Assembly (NCBI GenBank): GCA_004151065.3
Contig: NWUY0300016650.1
Location: 23,691-35,079 of the forward strand
Length of the DNA stretch: 11,389 nt
Direction: 5' to 3'
From: Larix sibirica
Taxonomy: Eukaryota; Streptophyta; Pinopsida; Pinales; Pinaceae
Position 1 is the first letter of the stretch; each line of letters opens with the position of its first letter. The translations under genes were made by a program, and so were the position numbers. The notes beneath the pieces were generated by a model that saw nothing but the letters and a program-made list of their open reading frames with translations, was not told where the DNA came from and did not search any database. Shown in pieces: positions 1-7,449 of this stretch.

Positions 1-2
1 AT

Positions 3-272
3 CCTCAGGATCACCTCCATGCCAACGTACAAACCATTTTAAATGGCGGAAAAGATCAATCGGCTGGGGAAATATCAAGGGTCCCACATCCGTTCCGCAT
101 CCCCAACATGCGCGATAGGAAGGAGGGATGGGTGGTTGTGGAATCTAAAACTGCTCTCCACGTGGCAGCACCACATGATTTCTCAAGTTGGAAGGGCAGC
201 AAGGAAAACTGCCTTCCTCCATTTGCGAAACCACCTTCGCCCATCCTTCACGGTCGCTGGCACGTCTGGATA
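3..272 (+). CDS. Unrecognised 90-codon open frame, 5'-truncated by window edge
   Basis: An open frame without an initial ATG enters from the left edge and runs to a TGA at 273-275. The stretch is clearly richer in G+C than the rest of the window. The translation has a coding-like composition with many Pro, Trp, Lys and charged residues. It includes the segments HPFRIPNMRDRKEGWVVVES and APHDFSSWKGSKENC. I see no zinc-binding motif, no membrane segment and no signal peptide, and I cannot assign a family. A competing plus-strand frame (43-447) is longer but has a His/Ser/Cys-rich composition typical of an out-of-frame reading. It could be a terminal exon, a captured gene fragment, or part of a transposable element. 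A CACGTG hexamer lies inside it at 159-164. Coding status is inferred from composition only. Confidence 0.3.
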
Positions 273-293
273 TGATGTGGCCAATCCACATCA
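273..293. repeat. 8-bp inverted repeat enclosing CCAAT
   Basis: TGATGTGG (273-280) and CCACATCA (286-293) are exact reverse complements separated by the five bases CCAAT (281-285). The structure begins exactly at the TGA that closes the upstream open frame. It could be a protein-binding dyad, a small hairpin, or chance. Confidence 0.5.
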
Positions 294-305
294 CACCTTT
301 TTCCC

Positions 306-306
306 N
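306..306. other. Single ambiguous base (N)
   Basis: This is the only non-ACGT base in the window. It sits just left of overlapping hairpin-forming sequences (309-359). Any reading frame crossing it is uncertain by one residue, or by frame if the base count here is wrong. Confidence 0.95.
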
Positions 307-308
307 CT

Positions 309-359
309 AAGAAGTTGTCTTGAACTTCTTGCACGTTCACACCTAATCTGTGCAAGAAG
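309..359. repeat. Two mutually exclusive hairpins sharing a central arm
   Basis: AAGAAGTT (309-316) is the reverse complement of AACTTCTT (323-330), with a 6-nt loop. CTTCTTGCAC (325-334) is in turn the reverse complement of GTGCAAGAAG (350-359), with a 15-nt loop. The shared central segment can pair with only one side at a time. Confidence 0.6.
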
Positions 360-443
360 CTCCTGCTCGAGCTATTTTTGTCAACACCACTGCCAATATC
401 ATCATTCAGCTCTTAGAGGTGATTGGTATCACTACTTTGTTCG
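347..443 (+). pseudogene. Coding-like stretch ending at a splice donor, unrecognised
   Basis: After an in-frame TAA (344-346) this frame reads without interruption to a GT donor at 444. The peptide contains QEAPARAIFVNTTANIIIQL, which is hydrophobic and helix-friendly, with better composition than the other two frames. The frame ends in phase 1 at ...TTC G|GTAAAT. Joining it to the acceptor at 588 gives a stop after eight more codons. It is therefore either the end of a protein, part of a broken gene, or not coding. An alternative join in another frame (43-443 to 589-670) stays open but has an implausible composition. No family is recognised. Confidence 0.25.
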
Positions 444-588
444 GTAAATATTAAAACTTTTGCAAACTAACTGCCAACCAAATGGCTGTGCTGGTTCTAA
501 CTGCTCAACTCCCTAATAACAACTTTTTAATGTTTTATCTTGTACAATCTATAATATTGTATATGTTACAACTTACTAACCATTTTAG
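444..588 (+). other. Candidate U2-type intron, 145 nt
   Basis: The left boundary is G|GTAAAT at 444. The right end is ATTTTAG at 582-588, preceded by a perfect TACTAAC branch-point match (574-580) eight bases before the AG. The interior is T-rich, and the length is normal for a plant intron. The signals are good individually, but no convincing protein joins across the junction. Confidence 0.35.
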
Positions 589-702
589 CTTTGTGGACTC
601 ACTGGCAGGTGTGATGCTATTGACCAACAAAGCACAGTTGAGGCCACCGCTAACCAACTTAATGTCATAGACGATACAATTTACCCAATTGGTCCAACTT
701 GA
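589..702 (+). pseudogene. Coding-like stretch after splice acceptor, unrecognised
   Basis: Directly after the candidate acceptor, a 37-codon open frame runs to TGA at 700-702. It contains CDAIDQQSTVEATANQLNVI, a polar, helix-prone segment with a coding-like appearance. Its phase (0) does not match the phase (1) of the upstream coding-like stretch, so an intact gene would need a frame correction or a different upstream exon. No family is recognised. Confidence 0.25.
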
Positions 703-782
703 AACCACCATCAATCACCATAACATCGTGTTCTGTTGTTTTTGGCATTTTTCCATTCTGAATGTTATGCAGTGACCAATAA

Positions 783-849
783 CACTGTACAGTTTATAAA
801 TATTCTGTTCCTTTTTACTCTTGTATTATGTGGAACAGTATTTACAGTG
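783..849. repeat. Long imperfect hairpin, 67 nt
   Basis: From outside in, CACTGTA (783-789) pairs with TACAGTG (843-849). AAATA (798-802) pairs with TATTT (839-843), which overlaps the outer arm by one base. CTGTTCC (805-811) pairs exactly with GGAACAG (832-838). Unpaired bases on the left arm are an 8-nt and a 2-nt bulge, and the terminal loop is 20 nt. Confidence 0.45.
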
Positions 850-1020
850 CTGTAGGTATACATCTTGTATTATTGCATTTCCGTCATCTTTGTTACGACG
901 TTTGTGAATGTTCTGCTTTTCTAATGGCAGGGTATTATCTCTGTTGGAAAAGTTTTAACCTGTTCCAAACTACCATCGGGTTTCCAGGATCAATGCCTGG
1001 TGTTTATTGCACTGAGATGG

Positions 1021-1126
1021 GAGATCTTTGTGTCATGTGTTTGACACTTGGTGCTCATACAGTCCGGGGTGGGAGAAATCTGTGTCATGTGTGCAACACT
1101 CAGTGCTCTTATAGCCCAGGGTAGGA
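1021..1126. repeat. Degenerate two-copy tandem repeat, 52-54 bp unit
   Basis: Copy 1 is 1021-1074 and copy 2 is 1075-1126. They share ATC, TGTGTCATGTGT, ACACT, GTGCTC, TA.AG and GGGT.GGA in the same order, with scattered substitutions and a 2-bp length difference. It is an old local duplication. I see no gene in the surrounding 703-1487 apart from this repeat and the hairpin at 783-849. Confidence 0.7.
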
Positions 1127-1487
1127 GAGGTATCCATATCACATATGTAACTTATAAAGTAAAATGAAAAACAGCTGTTCTTTGACGTCTAATGTCAAAA
1201 TAAAAAATTAAAAAAAGAGTAAGCATAGATCCATATTAACCCTGGATTTCTCAAGTGATGAGAGGTTTACATTTGGATTTTCTAAATCCCTCTTGGTGGT
1301 GGTTAATAGATTTGAGGTTTACATATTTTCAAGTGCATTTTGTTCTATAGTCTATTTTAATGTGTCTTAATCAATAATTCTAGAATGTATATATTGGTGT
1401 CATTTTTTACAGAGTCTGCATGCATATAACTTTTGAATGCAATAATTTTATTCTAATTGGTAACCTTGCGTTCCTTGTGACACGCAG

Positions 1488-1574
1488 AGGGAGAGACAGA
1501 TGCAGGAATTAGAGATTGCAAAAATGAGAAAGAGATTATTGACGGACCTTGAAGAAAAGGAGTCGAGCGTATAG
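1488..1574 (+). CDS. Candidate terminal exon, basic/acidic helical C-terminus
   Basis: A pyrimidine-biased tract and CAG acceptor (1485-1487) precede 28 codons plus TAG (1572-1574). The peptide starts RERQMQELEIAKMRKRLLTD and is dense in Glu, Lys, Arg and Leu. It has the look of an amphipathic helix or coiled coil. In the same frame the nearest upstream stop is 1461-1463, so the exon must be entered by splicing. An AATAAA lies about 160 bases downstream (1732-1737), a plausible poly(A) signal. The upstream exon is not identified in this window, and the pieces at 347-702 cannot be linked to it with confidence. It may be a real last exon or a chance open stretch. Confidence 0.35.
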   Translation, partial: RERQMQELEIAKMRKRLLTDLEEKESSV

Positions 1575-2480
1575 CTTTTTGTAGTGATCATTGTTAACCA
1601 ATGATAATTATTATTTTGAATGATGGCTATCGGATCTATTGCATTATTTGGTGAAAAAACTAACTTGGAAATGATTGTGGACAACTACTTTTGTTAAGCC
1701 ACAGCAACGTTGGCAGGACATATCCAATTGCAATAAATTCCCTGTTGTATTTGTCGATACAATTGCAACAGATTCAAATTCAGGCTCTTATCTGATTTTC
1801 GTAAATGCTTCTTATGTCTTATTTTGCATGGCAGGAGTTTTATCCTTTGAATTTCAAGTCTTAAAGAAGTAAACAATATGTAATATCTATGTTATTGGTA
1901 TGGTATTTTTTAAGGCTGTTCAATCCATATTTTTTCTTTATTCTTTGTTCTTTAAACTAGTTATGCATTTTTTTGGGCTTTAGATCTCTTATAGTTCTTG
2001 AAATGTAATTAGGAGAAAGCAGCGTCGACAATTGTTGAGGTGATGCATTTCAATTGAAATTGTTGTTCTTTTCTAGGGTTTTCACCTCATGGTCCTTTTT
2101 GTCATTTCAACAATATGGTTATCGTGTTTTTACAAAACCCATCTCTTAGCAGCTCAATAACAATTTTTTTTATTACTGGCCAAACCTTTGACAGTTGAAA
2201 ATAGTTTTATCAGATCTGCAACAACGGACATCTATCTGCATTCACCGATTAACTATCCATGTGTGTTAATCCCTTGTTTTCTCGCTGCAAATCTTTCGAA
2301 GTTCTCCCTGATAGATGTGGATGGGTCGAGTGATTTTGCACCGTTACATGTCTTTTGAAGACACAGTAGGGTAAATGGCTTATGCTCTAAAAGATAGCAT
2401 GCAACATAGGATACTATGTGAGCTGAGAATGGAGTGATATAAGCAAGGTTTTTGGCAACACTTTAATCATGATGTTTGCA
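1575..2480. other. AT-rich region, no gene recognised
   Basis: Short open frames on both strands here lack coding-like composition. Apart from a possible poly(A) signal at 1732-1737 and the nested inverted repeat at 2036-2089, I see nothing to annotate. Confidence 0.5.
2036..2089. repeat. Nested inverted repeat with inner palindrome
   Basis: Outer arms TGAGGTGA (2036-2043) and TCACCTCA (2082-2089) are exact reverse complements. Just inside the left arm is the perfect 14-bp palindrome ATTTCAATTGAAAT (2047-2060). Confidence 0.45.
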
Positions 2481-2612
2481 GAAAACCTCAGAATTTCATT
2501 TACATGGAAAACTCAGCTTGTGTTTATGAAAAAAGAGAGGGTTCGTGTAGAAAACCTGAACCTCAGAATTTCATTTACATGGAAAACGCAGCCTGTGTTT
2601 ATGAAAGGAGAG
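2481..2612. repeat. Two-copy direct repeat, about 70-75 bp period
   Basis: The block from AACCTCAG at 2484 to GAGAG at 2539 recurs at 2559-2612 with only a few changes, for example CTCAGCTT versus CGCAGCCT. The two copies are offset by 75 bp, with a short GAAAACCT also repeated at their left ends. Confidence 0.8.
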
Positions 2613-2890
2613 AATACTGGATAGTTCCAAGTTTAAAGTTGTGAGAGAGACCATAGTCATAAAATGATAAAAGGTGCAACAAAATAATGACGATGTAAAA
2701 TATGACTTCTCTCGATATTTTTGAACTTTTCTCTTTTCTTTTAAGAATATTCTAAGCTTTCTGATTATTTCAAGACTAATCCGAGGACTCTGAGTGTTAT
2801 TGAAGGGCCTCCCCAGATTGTTAATTTTCACATACCCTCCTCTTGAGATCCAAGGAGGAAAATGAATACATTTTTAGAGCTATCTAAGGA
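2613..2890. other. No gene recognised
   Basis: AT-rich sequence. An 86-codon minus-strand open frame (2571-2831) crosses the repeat and is Lys/Phe/Ser-rich. It has no recognisable domain, and I do not call it as a gene. Confidence 0.4.
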
Positions 2891-2894
2891 CACG

Positions 2895-2936
2895 CCTCAT
2901 AAAACACTTTTCATACCTCATAAGACACTTTTCACA
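2895..2936. repeat. 21-bp tandem repeat, two copies
   Basis: 2895-2915 and 2916-2936 both start CCTCATAA and contain GACACTTTTCA or a near match. A third CCTAT start follows at 2937. The copies differ at three positions. Confidence 0.75.
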
Positions 2937-3015
2937 CCTATTTAGTTTTTTTGCAACGTTTCCGGATTTATATATAATAAATATTTTATTACTATTATTT
3001 TTATAATTATTAGTG

Positions 3016-3033
3016 TAATGAATTAATTCATTA
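3016..3033. repeat. Perfect 18-bp AT-rich palindrome
   Basis: TAATGAATT/AATTCATTA is a perfect palindrome with no spacer. It lies 10 bases left of the 92-bp tandem duplication. Confidence 0.6.
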
Positions 3034-3043
3034 TTGTTTTTTC

Positions 3044-3227
3044 TAGATATACACAAGTTCAGTTTGGAAATCGTAATATTAGTTAAATTAAATTTATAGC
3101 TCATGTATTTAGGCATGTAAATGTTAAATTTACAGTAGATATACACAAGTTCAGTTTGGAAAACGTAATATTAGTTAAATTAAATTTATAGCTCATGTAT
3201 TTAGGCATGTCAATGTTAAATTTACAG
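3044..3227. repeat. 92-bp tandem duplication, about 98% identical
   Basis: Copy 1 (3044-3135) and copy 2 (3136-3227) begin TAGATATACACAAG and end TTTACAG, directly abutting. I find two substitutions: T/A near 3071/3163 and A/C near 3119/3211. This is much less diverged than other repeats in the window, so the duplication is probably recent. Confidence 0.93.
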
Positions 3228-3769
3228 CTGTGTTAGGCAATTTTGTATGTTGAACCATGGCCTCCTTGCATAATTTTAGACAGAATGTTGTGTGTAACAT
3301 AGTTTCCTCCTTTCTAATAAATTCACTTCACTTCGAGGCATTTTTTTAATTTGTCCTTTTTCTTTCTTCGCAGGAAAGGAATGATGTGTAATTATTATAA
3401 AATATATCTAATTAGTTGGTGAAAATGAAGACCATTTTTGAGTTTTTTTTAATATTAAATAATAATTATATTTATATGTATACGAAGATGAAGTATTAGT
3501 AGTTTATAAAAGACATGATACAATTTGTTACATTTAATTTTGTGTTATCAAGTGTGGTTTATCAATGAATTTAATAAAAACAATTTTTTCACTTTTTAGT
3601 AATTAATATCTGTATTTCTCTTTTCTTGGAAAATAGATTTTCAAATTTTTTTGGGCACTTTCCTTCATTTCAAGGATGGTACCTAGTGTAAAGTGGTTGG
3701 CATAGACTTAGTGTATTTGACTTGGAAGGGATATTGAGTAAGGTTAATGATATTGAGTTACATCATAGA
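3228..3769. other. AT-rich spacer, no gene recognised
   Basis: Very AT-rich, with no coding-like frame on either strand. The right part may include the body of the minus-strand SINE-like sequence, whose end I cannot delimit. Confidence 0.4.
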
Positions 3770-3843
3770 GACATCCAACTTGTGGACTTGACCCCGAGAC
3801 TTCTTGCTTGTAAATCATGACACAACCACTAGCGCTAGGCCTT
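3770..3843 (-). mobile_element. tRNA-derived SINE-like head (minus strand)
   Basis: Read on the minus strand, TAGCGCTAGTGG (plus 3826-3837) resembles a polymerase III A box. GGGTCAAGTCC (plus 3784-3794) matches a B box closely. The two boxes are 31 bases apart, as in tRNA genes. The sequence does not fold as a normal mature tRNA that I can recognise, so a tRNA-derived SINE head is the better call. The A box includes the 10-bp palindrome CTAGCGCTAG (3829-3838). The body would extend leftward. No tail or target-site duplication was identified. Confidence 0.45.
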
Positions 3844-3844
3844 T

Positions 3845-3917
3845 GTGTTAAAAAGGTTTGGATTGCATTTCATCCCAGCCTCAATGGGAGTGAGATTGTA
3901 GAAAACCTTTTTAACAC
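3845..3917. repeat. 15-bp inverted repeat, 43-nt spacer
   Basis: GTGTTAAAAAGGTTT (3845-3859) is the exact reverse complement of AAACCTTTTTAACAC (3903-3917). It lies directly upstream of the minus-strand SINE-like head. It could be the termini of a tiny inverted-repeat element or an inverted duplication of a SINE flank. Confidence 0.65.
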
Positions 3918-4141
3918 CACACAAATGTCAAGGGCAATACCCTTTTAACTTGCACCTCACATGTTCTGGGATGGGCTTAAAGACCCTCCCACTTTCCCAT
4001 TGGAACAAAAACCTTAGTGAGAAAACAATCTTGCTTTCCCATCACACCAAGGTACATACTCAATAGCTTAGTATTGAGTGTTCAATGTAGAGGGCAATAA
4101 TTAAATCAAAGTGTATGTATAATATATTAGTTAGTTTAAAC

Positions 4142-4223
4142 CCCCAAGGGTTAGCTTGATTGTTAAATGTTGTGTCAAAGTTCATAGAGGTCTTGGGATC
4201 AAATCTAATTGAATCCCTTGGGG
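4142..4223 (+). mobile_element. tRNA-derived SINE-like head (plus strand)
   Basis: TAGCTTGATTG (4152-4162) resembles an A box. GGATCAAATCT (4196-4206) resembles a B box, 33 bases downstream. The unit is closed by CCCCAAGGG (4142-4150) and CCCTTGGGG (4215-4223), exact complements placed like a lengthened tRNA acceptor stem. The A-to-B interval shares TTGTGTCA and GT-CT-GG features with the minus-strand unit at 3770-3843, suggesting one family. No 3' tail or flanking duplication was found, so the element end is unknown. Confidence 0.45.
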
Positions 4224-5009
4224 TTACCAGTGGTTAGTTACTACTGTCCTCCATTTGGAAAACTAGGGAAGGGGAAGTCTATAGGCAGTTGGCAAGGTCC
4301 AACGTTCTCTATTGAACCACCTAATATGCGGGCAAGTGAAGGTCTATATTTCTTGGGACAAAATTGTTTGTAATTTCAAGTGGGCAAGCAAAGAGTGGGT
4401 GAGAATATCTCTAAACACTTTCTACAAATGCTATGAAACATTTGATGTTTTTACTTGGAAAGCTTCGACTTAGGTTGATAATGCATTTTAATGAAGATGT
4501 AATTTGTGAAATTTCAACTAAGAGATCACTTCTCGGCATAAAAATACAATGTATATACAATGTGGACCATAAGGAATATGGCTTATTTTCTAAAAAAAAT
4601 GACTTTTGATTGGGCAAAGAGATTATTATGCCGGACTTAACATTTAGCAATCAAATCCCCATTCATACAAGGGTTGAGTATCACTGGTAATACCGAGCCT
4701 TAATTATTAGGAGTGGAAGCTCACAGTGTGTATTAATTCTCTCTACGGGTCATGTAGGTGATCTATAAATTGTCATGGTTATTCCATTGAACAATTTGTC
4801 ACAATAGATCTTAGTTTCTGCAAAATGTTGTGAGGTTATACTGTATTATTTATTGTTTACTTATTATAATTTAATATTACAAGCATAGCACTCAATCATT
4901 AGGATACACATAGAATGTATTATAAGATGCTAAAACAATAAAATACACACCACACCTCCCACATAATGAACACAAGGTGTACCATAGGAACACCAGTATG
5001 GGAAAACTC
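4224..5009. other. Repeat-like spacer, no gene recognised
   Basis: The left part is probably SINE body or other repeat. A 79-codon minus-strand frame (4411-4650) has no recognisable domain. I see no supported gene. Confidence 0.4.
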
Positions 5010-5051
5010 GGTGAGAAGGTGAAGACTACGCGTTGCTATTTTCTTCTCACC
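5010..5051. repeat. 9-bp inverted repeat, 24-nt loop
   Basis: GGTGAGAAG (5010-5018) and CTTCTCACC (5043-5051) are exact complements. The right arm runs straight into a TATATAA box-like string (5052-5058). Confidence 0.45.
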
Positions 5052-5260
5052 TATATAATGCAAAAAAAAGGAAGCAATCACTATGGAGTTGCATTAGACA
5101 CCATGATATGAGTCGTTGTTACAAGCTCTTCAACTTCCTTTGTTATGCTTAGAATATTCCATTTTGCTTTGCCCAACTATGGAATAACAAATCGATATGA
5201 TAGGAACAAAAATTCTTCCTTTCTTAGTGGCTCAATATTTATGATCACTTGATAATTGTC

Positions 5261-5280
5261 TAGGGTTAGGGTTGGGGTTT
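5261..5280. repeat. Short telomere-like repeat
   Basis: The run is TAGGGTTAGGGTTGGGG plus TTT. A further TTAGGGTTAG lies at 5301-5310. The spacing is the six-base TTAGGG form, not the usual plant TTTAGGG. At about three units it is a micro-tract, not a telomere. Confidence 0.5.
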
Positions 5281-5474
5281 TTACACACCTAAACACTTGA
5301 TTAGGGTTAGTGTTTTGGATCCTATAAAATATTCTTGAATGTCCACATGTGACTAGCTTCACATGTGTGAATAATGAACATTGACATGATATCCACTTGG
5401 TATTATGGTGGTCAAAGCATAAGCCAACTTGTAGGGGGATCTAATTTTCTCATATGGATTCCAATCAAGGTGAT

Positions 5475-5543
5475 CTTTGTGCCATTGGAAAGATCTCGAT
5501 TAGTAGCACAATGGCAAAGGTTGGTAACTTTGTTTGCAAAGTT
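5475..5543. repeat. Two adjacent small hairpins
   Basis: CTTTG-TG-CCATTG (5475-5487) pairs with CAATGGCAAAG (5509-5519), leaving a 2-nt bulge. AACTTTG (5526-5532) pairs with CAAAGTT (5537-5543) across TTTG. No gene is visible in 5281-5883. Confidence 0.4.
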
Positions 5544-5883
5544 TTGAATCCAAAGTTTCTTGGTTAATGCCCCAAATGGGCATTGGAAGCTTCATTACCT
5601 CAAATCATAAAAATAGGATTTGGCCCTAAAATGGGTCCTAAAAGTCCATGGCTCTAATTTTTCCACTAAAAAACTACCAAAATAGGTGGCAAATTATCAA
5701 AATCTCAAGATATCACCAAAGGAAGCCATGACCTATTTTGTTTCCTATGACTTTAGGGATGAGTGTTTGGCAACACAAAACACTATTGAAATGGATTTTC
5801 CCACCAAGGACAATTAGTACCCCTAATTTCCAAGGAGTAGTATTCAACTATGAGATTCACAACTAGAAAAACACGAGGAATAA

Positions 5884-6036
5884 GAATACATCATAAATAG
5901 AGGAAGAGGTAGAAATGGACAAAGAATAAGATCTGAACCACAACTGGATACAAAGAAAGATATGAAGACGAGAGCAGCCACAACTAAGGAGTCACAACCA
6001 ACATCTACAACAACTAATGAATGCAACATTCCACAA
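5884..6036 (+). pseudogene. Arg/Gly-rich retroelement-like coding trace
   Basis: Fifty-one open codons lie between an in-frame TAA (5881-5883) and TAG (6037-6039). The segment includes RGRGRNGQRIRSEPQ, followed by a Lys/Thr/Ser/Gln-rich tail. Such basic low-complexity segments occur in gag or nucleocapsid regions of plant retroelements, but no zinc knuckle or other domain is visible, so the family is uncertain. Stop codons of the TAA and TAG type flank it, as expected for an old copy. The opposite-strand frame (5844-6053) is taken to be its shadow. Confidence 0.25.
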
Positions 6037-6039
6037 TAG

Positions 6040-6829
6040 GAAGGACAACCCAAAAAAGTGAACTCATGATCCTACCCTCCTTTTCTTATACAAGGGGTGC
6101 ATAACCCTTTAGATGGGGGGTATGATGAGCCTCATAGTTAGTATGCGTTGGTCATCTCTTTATGGCTATAGCCCCCCTGAAAACCTTAAGCCTAGCCACC
6201 ATTCAGATTAATACTCGTTGAACTCACCACTTTTATAGCCATTTTTAGTGTATTAATTGATTACTTACAATTAGTTAATTTGATAGCATTTTATGAGATT
6301 TTCTATTGAAATATGACTATGGATGTATGTTGATGAATGCGTGAGTAATAGGTTTTCCGATGAGTTATGCATGATCTTTTTACTTGCTATGGAGTGCACA
6401 TCTATTGCAAAATGACTGTTTATTCATTTCAACATAGGATAATATTTCGCCAACACTTGTACATTTTTAAATTATAAATCAAAAGGTAGAGGAGGTTGTA
6501 GAGTTCTCTCAACTCCACAACTGGCTACACGTAAAATTAGTTAAAATTCCATAAGGTAGGTGGCCATTCAATAGGAATTTGAGCATGTAGATTTGACCCA
6601 TGACCTTAGCATGATTGAGAAAGGAAATGGGCATCTAAATTCGTTCCACCATTAGTACCTTAGTCCTAGTAAGAAGGAAGATGGGCTCACAAATTCATCT
6701 CTTTAGCAACCCATTGTTTCAACTAACTAAGAAGGGTAGTGTACCGAGTCTTCATTTCCTTATTAACCGGTTAGAATGCCAATTAATTGGTGGGAAGAAG
6801 TTGGCAATTGTTCGAGGAAAATCAATTGG
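6040..6829. other. Possible LTR-like or repeat region, no gene recognised
   Basis: A purine tract AGATGGGGGG (6111-6120) followed by TATGATGAG could be a degenerate polypurine tract next to an LTR start, but no matching second LTR is seen. I found no coding frame. A 12-bp palindrome CCAATTAATTGG lies at 6779-6790. Confidence 0.25.
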
Positions 6830-6849
6830 AGGGAGTTTTGAAACTCCCT
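6830..6849. repeat. 9-bp inverted repeat with 2-nt loop
   Basis: AGGGAGTTT (6830-6838) and AAACTCCCT (6841-6849) are exact complements around TG. Confidence 0.5.
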
Positions 6850-7017
6850 AGCTTCCATCTTGAAAGATCGAAGAACTCCATTATAAATGTATTCATTTTG
6901 TGACGTGATTTTGGTTATATTATGAATCCTCCCTAGTCGAAGCTTAGAGTTTCTCACTACAAATTAGAGTTGTAAACTTGAAGAACATTCTATTAATGAA
7001 ATAAACTTGCTGCTTCA

Positions 7018-7030
7018 AGGTTGACTTAAA
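7018..7030. repeat. Left target-site duplication of retroposon
   Basis: AGGTTGACTTAAA here matches AGGTTGAGTTAAA at 8483-8495 in 12 of 13 positions. It ends exactly where composition shifts to the GC-richer element. Confidence 0.8.
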
Positions 7031-7130
7031 CCCCGGATGTGGGTGGCAGCAGTGGTAACAACACTCGGGCTCCGACTTACATGACACCTGGGGACTTACA
7101 TGACACCTGGGCATGAAAAACAACCTCGTG
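7031..7130 (+). promoter_or_regulatory. Decayed tRNA-like head with A-box match
   Basis: GTGGCAGCAGTGG (7042-7054) matches the polymerase III A-box pattern. It is followed by TAACAACACTCGGGCTCC and CATGACACCTGGG, as in plant tRNA-derived SINEs. The expected B box after CCTGGG is not intact, because the sequence reads GGGCATGAAAA. It lies at the extreme 5' end of the element, where an internal promoter is expected. Activity is doubtful without a B box. Confidence 0.45.
7074..7111. repeat. Exact 19-bp tandem duplication inside the head
   Basis: GACTTACATGACACCTGGG occurs at 7074-7092 and immediately again at 7093-7111 with no differences. It duplicates the segment just before the expected B box. 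Confidence 0.95.
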
Positions 7131-7449
7131 GAAATGCTACGGTCGAGTCTATAAACGAAGCGATGTCTGATCGCTGGCCTCATTAAGCCTCTCGCCTGTG
7201 ATGTCTCCTCATCCAGCCTAGCTTGGTAGTTCATGCACCACCTCGATGTCTCTTCGGCGTGATGCATTGAGATCGCTAGCTGATCGACACTCCAGTCTGT
7301 ACAAAGGTATAACGTCTCGACCTTGGCATTCAACTATGATCATCACTCTGTGTTGGGATCCTCCCGCTTCTGTGCTCCACGAACTGTTGTGGCTCACTGT
7401 TATCCGCCATCCTACTCCTCACGTTCGCACTATCCTCTGGTCTGCTTCC

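Noticed and set aside
159-164. CACGTG (G-box) as promoter element
   Set aside because: A six-base match inside a possible coding stretch, with no transcription start nearby, is not enough.
43-447. 134-codon plus-strand open frame crossing the N
   Set aside because: It has a His/Ser/Cys-rich composition typical of an out-of-frame reading. The overlapping frame 3-272 is more coding-like.
814-827. 14-base match TTTACTCTTGTATT to the retroposon tail (8423-8436)
   Set aside because: The flanks do not match and there is no A-run or duplication, so a second tail copy is not supported.
828-1124. 98-codon plus-strand open frame
   Set aside because: It spans the degenerate tandem repeat and is Cys-rich without spacing typical of a known fold. 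It has no homology that I recognise.
2880-3146. 88-codon minus-strand open frame
   Set aside because: It is Asn/Lys/Ile-rich, runs through the tandem duplications and has no domain. It is a chance frame in AT-rich DNA.
2895-3227. CRISPR-like array
   Set aside because: The repeats are directly abutting tandem duplications of different unit lengths, without unique spacers, in eukaryotic DNA.
6111-6126. Polypurine tract plus LTR start
   Set aside because: There is no paired LTR, primer-binding site or internal domain next to it. It is kept only as a remark on that region.
7246-7449. Longer start giving a 314-residue product
   Set aside because: The first 68 residues are Trp/His/Ser/Leu-rich and look like translated leader. 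The ATG at 7450 has a stronger context and begins a coding-like protein.
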